This document shows positions 47,576-59,904 of a stretch of DNA of 64,000 bases, in pieces (positions within the stretch are counted from its first letter, which is position 1; the number at the start of each line of letters is the position of its first letter). The stretch comes from Adineta vaga. Its lineage: Eukaryota; Rotifera. Location of the stretch: contig CP075496.1 in assembly GCA_021613535.1 (NCBI GenBank), positions 1,922,001 through 1,986,000 on the forward strand, written 5' to 3'. Both the position numbers and the translations under genes were made by a program. The notes beneath the pieces are model-generated. The model saw only the letters and a list, made by a program, of their open reading frames with translations. It was not told where the DNA came from and made no database searches.

Positions 47576-50068
47576 CAACAACAAACATCACGTCTTGCTA
47601 ATCGAACAAGATTTAGTTATTAACAACTTTGTCTTTTACAAGATGCATTTGAAGCAAATCCATATTCAAAAGATGATGATTTAGAAATTCTTTCACAAAA
47701 ATTAAAATTAAATTCACAAGTTTTTGCTGTTTGGTTTCAAAATGCACGACAAAAAGCGAGAAAATCTTATGGAAATAATCAAAATGATTCAACAATTCCA
47801 AATCAACAAGTACAACAACAACAAAATGATGATGATAATTTGATAAAACACGAAAAAGATGAAGGTTATTCTTGTAAAAATTGTTCCAAATTATTTTCAC
47901 GTTTTGCTGAATAAATGAAACATGCTAAACAATGTTCACCATGAAATAATCAAAAGAAAAGTTCAAATCAGAAAAAACCGAAAATTTTGAATTAAATTCT
48001 TCTTCAACAATTGATCTATTATCATCTTATCAAATGTGAATTGATGCAGCAACATTAGCTCAACAACAACAACAACAAACATATCCATCAACATTTAATC
48101 CTTCATCAAAAAAAGATAATTATAGTGAACAATGTGACAAAACATTTACTCCATCGAATGAATTTAATGAACATCAAACATTACATATGCAAGCACTTCT
48201 CAATGCGGCAGCTTTCTGTCCACTTGCTGCTTATCATCCTGCTACAATGGCAGCATTATCTTCACAATTATTTCCTAATCCTCCAACACCAACTTTACTT
48301 AGTGTACCAACACCTCCTCAATCAACATCAGTTAGATTAAACAGTATCAATGATTTAACAAAAGTAAGTGTATCATCATCAATTGCATCAGAAGATGATT
48401 CATCAAATGAAATGGAAAAAGAAGAAGATGTTGGTACAAGTACTGATTCAAATGATGAAAATCGAAAGATTTCAAATGGAAATAATGGTAAAAGAAATTG
48501 AACAACAAGATTATTTAATGAGAAAATATTCAATTGAATCAAATCTATGAAGAAAAATGTTAGAAGAAATTTTTTCTGAAGTTAAATTTAAAAAACGTGT
48601 TGTTGAAGTTTGGTTTCAAAATACACGTGCACGAGAAAGAAAAGGAAATATTAAAATTGATTTTAATTCTGATTTAATTAATTAAAAACGTCTTCATTGT
48701 TCATTAACATTTAAATCGAAATTAACATTTGAAAATCATTTATTAACAAAAAAATCAGATAAATATCAAATAAAAGATGATATTGAGTATGATTTATTTC
48801 CAACAAATGCATGTTTAACTGATGAACTTCCATTAGATTTATCATCAAAAACCACATTCATCAAAAAAAGATAAAAAATATGGGAATGATCAACAATTAA
48901 TTAATGAATGGAATGATTCAAGTTCACAATCAAATGATTCAACAGAACATTTTCAATTTCAATTTCATAAACAACAACAACAAAAAGTTCTTTCCAATGG
49001 TCATTTATCACCAACTGGTTCAATACAATCATCATCAAATGGTATTAATGGACAAAGAAGATTTTGTACACAAATGAGTCCATTACAAATGAAATTAATG
49101 AAAGCGATTTTTATGGAATATCGTACACCAACAATGCCTGAATGTAAATTGTTAGGTAAAGAAATTGATTTACAAAAACGTGTTGTACAAGTTTGGTTTC
49201 AAAATCCTCGTGCTAAAGAAAAGAAAAATCAAAACATTTTCAAATCAGATCATCAAGATGAATATCAACCAACGAATGAACAATGTAAATTGTGTCAATG
49301 CAAATATACATGACAAAATCCTCAAAGAGTTTGTTTCTTCCTTCTTTTCTTTTTCATCGAATGTTTCAACAATAAAGGATGATCAAACGATGAAAAAGAA
49401 CAGTATCAATATAAAATTAGAATTAGATAATTCATCAACATCAGTATTAGATAAATCAACGAAAGATGAACAAAATCAATCGATGTCTTATTTAAATCTA
49501 ATGTATCTTATGCCACTTGGTTTGTTCTTTTCTTTTTTCTTATTAAAGGAATGGATTCATATAATTATGGTTTAATGGATCCAAATATGCATGGTACGCC
49601 AATGTTTATGTTACAATTGTCATCGAAAACTTTAAATAAAATTGTTTCATTAACTAAATCAGATGCTCATTTAACACGTGCTCAATATACACAAGCTGGA
49701 AAAGCTCTTCAACAATCTATTGATAATGATCATGAAAATGTCGATACTCAAACGATTGATGTTGGTTATTCTTGTAAAAGATGTAATCTTTTTTGTAAGT
49801 CAATTAGAATTACTTATTAAATAAGCATATCGAAATGAAATATTTTCATAGGACCATTATATGAATCATGTCGATGTTATGGATTACTTTGTTGGCAAAT
49901 ATCACTATAAACATTATCTGTTTCTATAAGTAAACGTGAAGATTTAAATAATCTTGAGGGTTATATATTTAAAATTGAACAATTAGCATATCGATGTTTA
50001 TTATGTAAAACATATCGAAGAAGATATTCATTTAAACAAACTAAAACAACAACAACAACATTCAAATA
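47300..50068 (+). pseudogene. zfh-type (ZFHX-like) zinc-finger/homeobox remnant, copy B
   Basis: Pieces of a zfh-2/ZFHX protein appear in order on the plus strand. These are C2H2 finger starts near 47320-47480; a homeodomain (ANRTRFSY, stop, QLCLLQDAFEAN, then VFAVWFQNARQKARK) at 47593-47762; and a finger (YSCKNCSKLF). Then comes the end of a second homeodomain ([19 protein letters not shown]) near 48590-48648. A further homeodomain reads TQMSPLQMKLMKAIFMEYRT..VVQVWFQNPRAKEKK at 49071-49232. The C-terminal block has YGLMDPNMHGTP and GYSCKRCNLFC at 49550-49800, and YRCLLCKTYRRR near 50000. Stops (for example TAA in helix 1 of the first homeodomain) and frameshifts break it repeatedly. In a working animal gene this would be a large neuronal transcription factor. 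Confidence 0.85.
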
Positions 50069-50848
50069 GTTCAATTGGAGAGAATGATCGATATTATTAT
50101 TATTATATACAAAACAAATAATAAAAAAAAACTTTGTTCGGCATCGTGCTTTTAGCATTCCTCCATCTATCGTCTTTTTCTTTTTGTATTTGTTTTTGTG
50201 TCTGTGCTTAGCGTTCTCGCTCGCTCCCATTATCAATTAATCGAGTAAATACCATTCAAAAGATTTTTTTCTTCTTTTAATATTATTCAACAAATAAAAG
50301 ACAATATCAAGAAAATCATCTTTTAGAAAAAAAAACATGAAAGTATATTGGACATATTCCATGTTATGAAAGACAAAATTAAGTTAATGAAATTCTATTT
50401 ATGAGAATCATAGCGAGGTGAAATCGTTCGCTCCTTCAAAATTCGTCTTTAGAAAACGATAATAATCAAAATGATAACTCAATAATGTTATTTTGAATCT
50501 TCATTAGATCTTTAAATCGAAATACTTGTTAATAATACTTTTCGATTATACTAATGTACCAGTATAAAGTACGTCTTTCTAATAGTCCAGTAAATAATAG
50601 TATAATGATTTCACATTATGATCAATGAGATATTCTCTTCACTTTTTCAATTACAAGTATTTTTCTTTTTTTTCACATGCCAGTCACGATATATACGGAT
50701 TATAGAATCAAGTCATGACCTCGATAAAAGAAAAGATTTGATGACAACATGGTTGATAATGAAAGAGAGAAAAGAATATAAATATATAAATATAAGATAT
50801 GGTACTGTTCACTAATCCATTCCGCGTACTTTATCTGTAATATTTCGT

Positions 50849-51170
50849 ATGGCTTCATCCAACGTATCTTTGCAGAAAGAAGTAACAGAATGTTTTAACT
50901 AATCTTTAGAAATCTTTTTTTATTCTTCAGATTGACTGCATTCATTTGTTAAATACAAAGAACACGTCAAAAATTGAATTAAAAAAGTCCATGATAGAAC
51001 TTTTACGTGAAGAAATCGATGAACATTACATTCAGCAAGATGAATTCAATGAAAAGTTGAAAAAAATTTCTATACTAAATTCAGTAAGAAAGTCTACGAT
51101 GAGAAAAGTACAAACGAAGTACTTCTTCTGTAATTTAGATGGAGTAAAACCTGCAAATGAACAAAAATGA
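50849..51170 (+). CDS. Small coiled-coil orphan protein
   Basis: Exons 50849-50881 and 50931-51170 join in phase across a 49-nt intron (273 nt, 90 aa), start MASSNVSLQKE. Residues 25-60 form a charged helix (IELKKSMIELLREEIDEHYI..EFNEKLKKI) with heptad-like leucines and isoleucines. A basic stretch (VRKSTMRKVQTK) and a short tail follow. No known domain is recognised. It is convergent with the F-box gene, with stops about 75 nt apart. Confidence 0.55.
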
Positions 51171-51243
51171 TTTATTCGTATTTTATTTGATTATGTTCAT
51201 CTTTAAAAATGTATCATCTATTTTAAAGAAATAAAAAAGAATA

Positions 51244-53313
51244 TCATTCAACATTTAGAGAAGAAAAGTAAATAGAAAATTCGTCTGAATGCTCCAATGA
51301 TCCTGATAGAAATAGCCGTTTAATTTTTGCACAAGTGCGTTGTATGTCAAGTCTTCTGAAATCCATCGTTACAGTTTTCAATTGACGACTTTCGACACTT
51401 AATTCTATTAGACACGGTACAAATGCTTTTGTTCCATTTAAGAATTGTTCCAAATAATGTTTATGAGCATATCTGGTATCCAACGCCGTTAGATAAGGAT
51501 ATTCAATAATTGAATTTGATTCATTTTTATCGCGTGTACCTGTATCTATGTTGTATGATGATTGTGGCTTGAAGTTGATGATACTTAAAGATTTCAATAA
51601 TGGAAATGATCGAGCAATGCGAATAAAGAATTCATGTTTGAATGCAATAACATCTTGAACAAGTAAAGAAGTTACATTGTTGAAGATCATATTTGGAAAC
51701 CCATTGTCAATGTCTGAGAGACATTTGAATTCAAAAGGCAATGAGAAAATCGAACAAACATCCGTGCCAAATACGGTATGAGTAATCATACTTGTCGTAG
51801 GTTGTCTAAGATTCGTTAATGTTTTCTCAATGTCTTCTCTTGATATTTTACCAAATAAGTCAGGCATATCAACAGAACTTACAATATAGAAGGTGAATGA
51901 TTGTAGTTGCGGCATATTATCAAGAATGTCGTGTTGAATGGAAGCACCATCAATATACTTATTTTGATTTTTTAGACAGAGATATAAAGTTAATTTTTCT
52001 ACAAATAACATACGACGCAGAAGCAATATGATCCTATTGTACTGTTGAAATTCATACGACGATTGTAATGAGAAAAATTTCAGATTAGGTAAAATATCCT
52101 ACAAAAAAAAAGATGTTCAATCGTCTAATAAATTATAGAAATATATTTCATATATTCTCTGTTAATTGTCTGAAATGTCAAATCTATGATTTGAGTTTTC
52201 TCCTACTGTGGTGGAAAGAAAAACAAATACTGCTGATGAAAATATTCAAACATTTTTTCATAAAATCTATTCGTATATCTTTGATCGCAGTGGCGAATCC
52301 AGCCCTTTCATAATCGCCAGTGTTTGATCGATATAATTTCTATTAGCTGATTGCATTAGTCTTTCTATAAAATGAAATTTTCGTCTGACAAATACAGACT
52401 CAATATCTATGAGCTTTTACGCCTCATACTGCAACCTATGATCATGTAAATGTCAACTCGGTTAAATTCCAGATGTTCATTTCATCAAGACAGACTATGT
52501 ATAAAATTTTACCGGTTCATGAATAGTTGTTGAAAAATCGTCCATAAAATGAACAGTAACAGACAGTTTTGTTAATTGCTTAAGTCGACCATCAAGTAAT
52601 AAAAAACAATCATCTAAAGTGTTCACATTGATATACAAATATGTAAGAATTGAAGAGAAAATGTAGTCGATGATAATTGACGTAGTGATAAAGGTGGATA
52701 CGATTGAAGAGACGGTTCAAGAACATTTAAATTCTTTAAATTCTTAAAGAAATCTAAGATATGTGCATAGATATTTGCAGTATAGTTTTCAAAGAATCTA
52801 TTCCGGTATGTTTATCATCATTGATTAGAATAAGATTTGTAATTTGCTCTTGAAATATTGATCGAAGTAATGATTCATCTGAAGAAAATCAAAAACATGC
52901 TTTTAATCAACCTTCATTAGCTTTTGAGTTAATGAAATTCAATCGAAGTACTTACTTGTAAAATGCTTTGAGACGAAATCTTGTTGAAAATGAATAATTC
53001 TAAGTTGAGTTAAATTTGGATATTTGTTTGCAAGAAGAATACGTTCCATAAAAAATGGATGAAGAGTGAAGGATTTTATATGGTCATAAATTCTTGGTAA
53101 TATATCAATACAGAATCGATTGATGAATGAAATATCGTCAATAGAATCAAATTTCAGAATGTTAGTGAAAGTATTTTCTTGTACAAGAGTATCAAGTCTT
53201 CCATTGTTAATATCCAATAAAGAATAAAGAACATCAACATTGTTCAAATTCTTCAATATCATAAGTAATATTTCATCAGGAAGATCCAAAAGATAAACAT
53301 TTGACCGATTCAT
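51244..53313 (-). pseudogene. F-box/leucine-rich-type gene with a frameshift
   Basis: Exons 52956-53313, 52513-52879 and 51244-52098 are bounded by good GT/AG sites. The first has an F-box start: MNRSNVYLLDLPDEILLMIL with NLNNVDVLYSL. The rest is a loosely leucine-rich array (LKFFSLQSSYEFQQYN, LLRRMLFVEKLTLYLCL, MPQLQSFTFYI) typical of rotifer F-box proteins, which select substrates for SCF ubiquitin ligases. The exon lengths total 1580, not a multiple of three. The frame changes inside exon 2, near 52795-52815, between INDDKHTG and FENYTANIY. Either the gene is a recent pseudogene or a base was mis-called. Intron 2 carries a tiny hAT-like insertion. Confidence 0.75.
52280..52330. mobile_element. 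35-bp hAT-like micro-insertion with 8-bp target duplication
   Basis: The element 52288-52322 begins cagtggcgaa and ends atcgccagtg, imperfect inverted ends (8 of 10 bases). It is flanked on both sides by tttgatcg (52280-52287 and 52323-52330), an exact 8-bp direct repeat. CAGTGGCG ends and 8-bp duplications are the signature of hAT transposons. It is far too short to be mobile alone; probably an internally deleted remnant. Confidence 0.65.
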
Positions 53314-53509
53314 ATTTTATTATCCTACAGTGACGCTTGTTATTCAGATGGAACTAAACATATATATATATATCTATGTACGATCATTCGAATGTATTTC
53401 GTCATTTTTTTTCACTGTGAAATTGAACAAATGAACCAAATTAAGAGGTCAAACATTATTGTATCGTCCATCTTGATTATAATCATCGAATATAATATTT
53501 TTTTCAATA

Positions 53510-53689
53510 AGGCCAAAAACAAACAGAAAAGTCAATTAACGTTAAAGTTGATTTAAGACGTCCGATTCGTTCATTGCCGTCTTGAATTAACCTAAATCAT
53601 GTTTTTAAATGATTTAAGTCATAAGGCGCAAACGCATTTGTCGATCCAACTTTAACGTTAATTCATTTTTTTCTGTCTGTTTTGGGCCT
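53510..53689. mobile_element. Palindromic MITE with about 45-bp terminal inverted repeats
   Basis: The left end (aggccaaaaacaaacagaaa.. then ttaacgttaaagttg, 53510-53552) is the near reverse complement of the right end (53642-53689, ..caactttaacgttaa.. ending gttttgggcct). The 90-bp centre contains a smaller hairpin (aaatcat..atgattt). It has no coding capacity. No clear target-site duplication was seen. It sits upstream of the F-box gene. Confidence 0.7.
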
Positions 53690-53840
53690 GAGAGTTAAAG
53701 AAATTTAACACTGTAAGAAGAAAAAGAATACATTCTTCTTATGAGAAAGTCAGTCGAATATTTCATTTCTGTGTGATGATGACATTTACAATCCAAGTAT
53801 TTTCTATTTTACAAGCAAATCCAAATTTCTCACAAGAACG

Positions 53841-54674
53841 ACCTGTTCGTTATGCATAGTGCATTGAAAATGAATAGATATTCATTGAATTATTGTCGTT
53901 TTTTCATTCAACAAAATAAGACATAAATAATATTTATGAATGAGTTTCATTGACAGTAAAGGACAAGTGAGCTTGTTTTCATAATAATTTCGAGTTTTTA
54001 GTTGAAAAATAAACTCAATCAAGGTTTTTTTTTATAAAAATCAATTTCTCTCTTTCAAAAATTCTTAGAAATTATTTTCGAAGACTTGCATTTTCTTTTC
54101 CTATGTCGAATAAGACATTAGTCTGTTCCTCGTTGACAAGCATGACCTTATTCTTCATTTGCATATTACCCTGAAGCATTCATTCTCCATCATATCACAG
54201 TACCCAAACTGGCAGTATACTTATAAAATACAATTAAATGACAATATTGACACCTATTTGTTTCGCTCTCTCTCTCTGCCGGCATAAATAAATGACAAAT
54301 ACTATGGTGCATTGACTTTCTCTTTCACATAAAAGAGAACACAGTCAAGGTCGAGAAATTCATTTTCTTTGAAAATAACTTTTTGATCTATTTTCTATTT
54401 AATCTGATACCTTAAAAATTAATTTCATCCTTGTTACCAAGGTTATTTCTCTCTATGAAATACCATCAATGGAATTCTAATTAGATTTTAATAGGATATT
54501 AATGTATCTTAGACATTCTGCTTAATCAAGGCTAGTTATATGATATAAGTCAAGTACCATCGAGCATAAAGAAGATAGAAAAATAAGACGGTCTTCGCGT
54601 CATAATACAAACAAGGAAATAATAAGTAAATCCATTGATCATCTGTGATATCCTCGCTTTATAAAGATCAATCT
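53841..54674. repeat. 840-bp non-coding dispersed repeat, copy 2
   Basis: Nearly identical to 36067-36906 in the same orientation, with a shorter CT run and a few substitutions. Flanking sequences on both sides are unrelated to copy 1, so the shared block has sharp edges. A weaker echo of the sequence that follows copy 1 (36881-36970) appears at about 56250-56345. Confidence 0.8.
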
Positions 54675-54688
54675 CTGGTTGTAACTCT

Positions 54689-54825
54689 CATCACCGAAAG
54701 ATGACATGACCGAAAATTACGCCGAAACCTACATCACCGAAATCGTAGATTGTCGAAAAGAATATCGCCGAAATAGAAGTAGTCGACATATATGTCATGG
54801 AAATAAAAATCGCCGAACTTTCCTT
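54689..54825. repeat. Degenerate CCGAAA-rich array
   Basis: The motif (g/a)ccgaaa recurs about every 12-17 bases (near 54693, 54710, 54722, 54738 and 54769, with tcgaaaa at 54753). More diverged copies lie downstream near 54810 and 55090. It begins immediately after repeat copy 2. No protein is predicted. Confidence 0.5.
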
Positions 54826-55239
54826 AAGTATTGATAATCTAGATATTATTCTTAACAACCATTCACTTCGGCGATCATCATGATTGCTTTTACTGGTATC
54901 CACACAGGAATATATAAGCATTCTTCCTAAGTTAAGTTAGGAATAATCGCTCGATCTATGGTAGATTGATAGATATTTTTACTATGACAACTAACATAAT
55001 ATTTGAATTAGTATCTGAGGAAGTTTTTTTATTAAATACCTGCATTGAGAGTTTGTTCTGTTAAAATGCAGATCAATGAAAATAGATGTCGCCGATAATT
55101 AGCTGATCGAAAGTTCAAAGAAATGTTTATTTTGTTATAGATCATTGAAAAACCAGACGTTTGCATCTATATTCAATACTGTTGGATTTAGAACAGGAGA
55201 ATTGATGAATGTTTTCTATTTTCCAGCAATTCCTTGAAG

Positions 55240-55650
55240 AACAGCTAGCATTAGTTTAAGTACACTTTCGAATGTATTCTTGTTCATTTGAATACATTTT
55301 AACTTGTACCAGCATATGCCAATGTTGCTTATCTTTTAACGATTGAGTCGCGCAATTACGTCGCAATAGGAAACATGGATAGTTTATAGAACAACAGTGA
55401 TGCATCACCAATATGACCATAAAGATCCGATTCTGCAATTCCATGAGTTGATTCATCATCAGATGAATTTTTATAAACCACAGCTCCACATACATAGAAC
55501 AGTTTAATGAAAAAAACAAAAAACTTTTGATTATTTTCTCTCACCTTGTAATACAACATAGAATTGTTTTGCATTTTCACCTTCATTGATAATAAAATTG
55601 TTCATCTTCGAAATGAAATCAAATGGACTTGAATTTATTAGCTAACATAA
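55240..55650 (-). pseudogene. Unidentified decayed coding remnant
   Basis: The minus strand has an exon-like stretch (FDFISKMNNFII then GENAKQFYVVLQ, with a good donor near 55555). A second stretch (CGAVVYKNSSDDEST, then DLYGHIGDASLLFYKLS) is followed by stops. The phrasing loosely recalls a cyclic-nucleotide-binding-type fold (GE..A..FYVVLQG), but support is thin and no intact frame exists. Confidence 0.35.
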
Positions 55651-56457
55651 TTTGATCACTTTCATTAACGTGCTTGAATATTTGGACGAATTAAATGAGA
55701 TATGCAGATTCTGTTACATCCTTTAAAAAAAAGCAAAAATGCATAGAAATAGATCCTGACCTGCTTACCATTATTACTTCTTGATCAACATTTGAAATAG
55801 TTCTTTTCGAAGATTTTTCATTGAATCTACTTACAGAGAAGAAATCATTTATTTAACCTTCATGGCTTGTTATATCATCCATTTATCCGTTGTTTTGTTT
55901 TATTAATCGACACTTTTTAGATAAAAACAAAATTTTCATTCCAGAAAAGCAAAACAAGAAGATTTCATGTGGTAATAGTAGGAAGAACTTCAATTTGGTC
56001 TTTTAAATTTCATCGCAGAAATGTCGTGTATTCATTCATGACCGCGACTAGTGCTAGTTCTTGGCCCGCGCACGCTAGTCGTATCTCGTATGTATACTAT
56101 GTGAACATTTAATTAAAATACGTAGAAGAGTCTCCTAAATATCTTTAGTGTCATTGATTTGAATTGAACTCGAGATTATATCGATCTGAGTGTAAGTGGA
56201 AGAAAAAAACCACTAATCATTCCTATATTCGTCTTCTTACTCGGCTATATGATATTCTTGCTTTGTAAAGATTATTTTTTAAAGGAAAAAACTCTTTTTG
56301 TTACAATTATTATTAAAGAATATCACAAATATAATCAAAAAATAAGATTTCTTTCACATTGACACACGTATTTGATCTTGTTCATTGAGAATGGCCAACT
56401 AAATCAAGAAAACAAAACAAAAGATAATTTTTCGTGAAAAACCTAATTAGTTGCTAA
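55651..56457. other. Intergenic, includes a weak echo of the repeat-flank sequence
   Basis: No gene seen. Bases about 56250-56345 resemble 36881-36970 (gatat-cttgctt-taaagat, then tttgttac and acaaatat), the sequence that runs from the end of repeat copy 1 into the PPR-DYW 3' flank. Confidence 0.4.
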
Positions 56458-58629
56458 TCATACTTCAGCATTCACAACATCTAAAATTGACATCCATGCA
56501 TCTTCATCATTGAGATTTTCATCTGGTAATGACATATGAGTTGATAATTTTGTTAAAGGTGTTCTTGAATCATTTAAATTTGATTGATTTAATGAACTAC
56601 TATCAGATTCATCTTTATAAAATAGAAAAAAACGAGAATATTTAAGATAAAAAAGATATCATTTCAACTGACCTGTGGTTAATCTTGATTGATTCAATTT
56701 TTTTTCAGATGTAGATCCAGAAATGATGATTATTGGAATATTTGTAAATACTGTACTATTTGGGACATTTCTGGAAATATTCTTCGATACGAGAGAGTTT
56801 TGTGTAATAGTTCCTGATAGATCATTAGATGTTCCTTGACTAAACGAATAAATGAATATTGAATAATATGTTTCGAAAGAATAGACAAATAGTCTTACTT
56901 ATACATTTCTAATGGCTTAGTTTTTGCAGAATGTTCATTTTTACGGATGACTTTTTTCATTGAATCTTTATGTATCCAAGAAATAGTTGTATTATTATTA
57001 GGTAAAGGTTGAATAATAGTTGTTGCTCGTTTGAACTCTTCACTTTGAGGTATTCCACTAATGATAAAAGAAAAGAAACAATGATTTCTCTTTTATTTGC
57101 AATGAGAAAAATGTTAGTTTTCATACGCTTTTTGTGTAAAATTTAGAGTATCATAAAGATTTAAACGTGATAAAGCAATTTGTTTTGAACGTGCATATCG
57201 ACGGTAAAAATATCCAAATACAACAAACAAAATAATTACAAACAGAATACCTAAAATCATCATGAAAGAAACCCATGATCAAAATTTTTCATTTTACTTA
57301 AACTACAAATAAGGCCAAGTTGCCATGTACTTAAACCTGATGTAATCGATGTATTATTCATTGTAACAGAACTAAAATTCAAAAAAGATTGATTAGTATA
57401 CATTTTTTCTTTCTCCTCACCTGCAAATATAATTCCACCGATTGGACAACACAGTACAAATTGGATAAGTTAAATTCTTCGAACAAAAAGAATCATGCGC
57501 AATATCAGCAGTTGAACACGCATCCGATAGTGCATCTTAATTAAAGAAGAATATCGTAAGAAAAAAACATATTTTTTTAATATAAAATCTCGAAATAATT
57601 ATTCAAGTATACTTCCGATAAACTAAATTAAAAAAAAATTTATCCTCTGAATAATAATTTTATTTTGAAGTCGTAAGAAAATCATAACTTTAACATTCAC
57701 TATGATAATACTTTGTCATTTACGTCCTCAATGACTTGTCATTCTATTCTTTCAGGCTAATACAAACTGCACATCAAAATGACATTCTATCCTGCAAAAA
57801 CATTGACAGTAATCTCATATCAACAACCAGTTTTTTAATAAGATAAAAATTTCATTAAATCTAAGAACGTTTTTTTCTTCCTACTGTTATGAGTTGTAAT
57901 CGATGAAAGAGTAAAATACGTCTGTTGATTGATAATTAAACCATTAAACTGATAATTATTGGTATTTATATATTCTGAATAAATTGAAGCTTAAAACAAA
58001 ACCAAGAAGGTCTTTTTTTAGATATGAAAATAATTGTTTCATTACCAAGTAAAATTTGAATTTGTATCGAAACTGCTTGAGTAAAAGTTATCACTTGTTC
58101 AAAATAACTTTCAACTTCTTTCCTACAACTAAACAAACATTTCTTTATCGTTATATAACTAATTCCATGTATATATAACTTACGTGAAATAATTGATCGA
58201 TACGTTTAAAAATACATTCGAAAGATTGTTTCGATATAGATTATAAAGCTTAAAAAAAAACAAAGTATAGATAACAATTCAAATCATTAGTTTGCAACTT
58301 ACATCATGTACTGTTCTATTCAAATCAAAAGATTGATTATCGCAGGATGATAATCTAGTTAAAACTAAAAAAGAAAAAAAGTTTAGTTTGTTTTAAGATA
58401 ATTATAGGTTAAGTTTTTACACATCAGTAATTTGACGATATAAAAAATTTTATTTATAGAATAACAAGACAAAGATAATTGTAGATAAAAAGTTCTACTT
58501 TTAGAAAGAATAAAAATTATTCTTTCACTAATTTGAAGAATATATTTTCTATCTTAGAATTGTTTTAATATAATTCATACCTGTAATATTATTCGCAGCA
58601 GGTAAGACCGAAGTATCATTGTTAATCAT
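56458..58629 (-). CDS. Single-pass membrane protein with Cys-containing ectodomain, unidentified
   Basis: Many short exons. The 3' ones are clear and in phase: 57127-57250, 56899-57057, 56673-56839 and 56458-56612. The first of these encodes a transmembrane helix (ILFVIILFVVFGYFY) followed by a basic stop-transfer (RRYARSK). The cytoplasmic tail is Ser/Thr/Asn-rich and ends WMSILDVVNAEV. Upstream exons (about 57300-58629) encode an ectodomain with six or more cysteines (DACSTADIAHDSFC, NRWNYIC) and several N-glycosylation sites (NNTSIT, NVSI). The start MINNDTSVLPAANN at 58629 has no signal peptide, so an upstream first exon is likely. Upstream exon borders are approximate. It may be a cell-surface receptor or adhesion protein; no family is recognised. 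Confidence 0.6.
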
Positions 58630-59904
58630 TTTGATTTGCAAATAGTAAATTACTATTGCATTTGTGAAATTTTATCTTTCAAAAATAAATAATAATCTAA
58701 ATGAGAAAGATAAATTGATGATTGAAATCTCATGTGAAATGTTTCTGAAGAGGAATTTCAGTAGAGACAGACGTGAAGAAAAAGTAATGGAAACATTACT
58801 TTTATGTTGCTTTGTAAAACTTCGAATAGACTACTTATTTTCTTTTCTTTCTCTTCATCACAATCTCGTTTAAGGCAATTCCGTTCTTCGTCATAAGCGA
58901 GAGAAGAAAAAACGAGTTTTTGTTCTCTTTCAAAAGACTATTTAAGTAATAAGATGTGATTTTATTTCAAATGTTTATATTTTCTCAAATATCGAACGAA
59001 AAAAAAAGAAGAAAATGCAAAGTTATTTTCAATGCAAAACAAAACAAATCATATTTTACTCGTAATATATCAATTAAATATTTAGAAAAGTAAACATAAA
59101 AACATTAGAAAGAAATAGAATAAAACTTCAGGGATTTTGTTTTGCTTTTGCAAAGAAATAATCAGATTCTGTCAAAGATTACGTCGGAAAAACTTGTTGC
59201 TTTGACGTCACTCGGTAACTGCTAAAAGACAGATAGATGAGATTGTAGCTGCCAACGAAGTCATCTGATATGATCTTCAAACTTATCTAGAAAATCGACC
59301 TTAGTTTATTATAAGTTGATGATTATCCTCCTATGATATTTTCTTTCTCTAAATATGATAATTACATAGATCATTTTAAAATTTAATGGAATAGTCAGAG
59401 AGCAAACCATCTCTGGGAAGCTTACCGCAAACGTTTTGAATGATTTTTTGTTAACTAGGTCAATCTCAACACTAACTCCTTTGTTTTTGAAAGTAGTTAA
59501 TGAAAAATTTCCATCTTCCTTTCCTGACATTATAAACAAAAGTAAATCTGTCAAAAAAAATCATCTCACTATGACAGTTCTGAGTAGCAGAATTGCGAAT
59601 CAAATATAATCTGTTTACAACACGTACGCACAAGTAGAAAGTTTATCGGAACACTTCATTCAATCGTCGCTATTCCAATGTAAAAAAGAAATTTTTCACA
59701 CGTTGTAAATCTCTTCCGCAAGAAAATGAAAAATGGTAATGAATGTAATGTTGTTCTTTTACTTTGCTCATTCTTCAGCATCAAAACAGTCGAGGTAAAT
59801 TTTCTATTGTCAGTGTAGTGAAACATTTATTTTTAACTAAACAATATTAGTTTTTACAAAACAACAAGCACAAAGTTAAGTTAGTATTTCTTTTTCTTTT
59901 TCTT
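58630..59904. other. Intergenic region, no gene seen
   Basis: AT-rich, with short open frames lacking any family resemblance. It probably holds the promoter, and possibly a missing signal-peptide exon, of the membrane-protein gene to its left. Confidence 0.4.

Noticed and set aside
47613-47900. Minus-strand frame over the first zfh homeodomain
   Set aside because: It is antisense to recognisable homeodomain codons on the plus strand.
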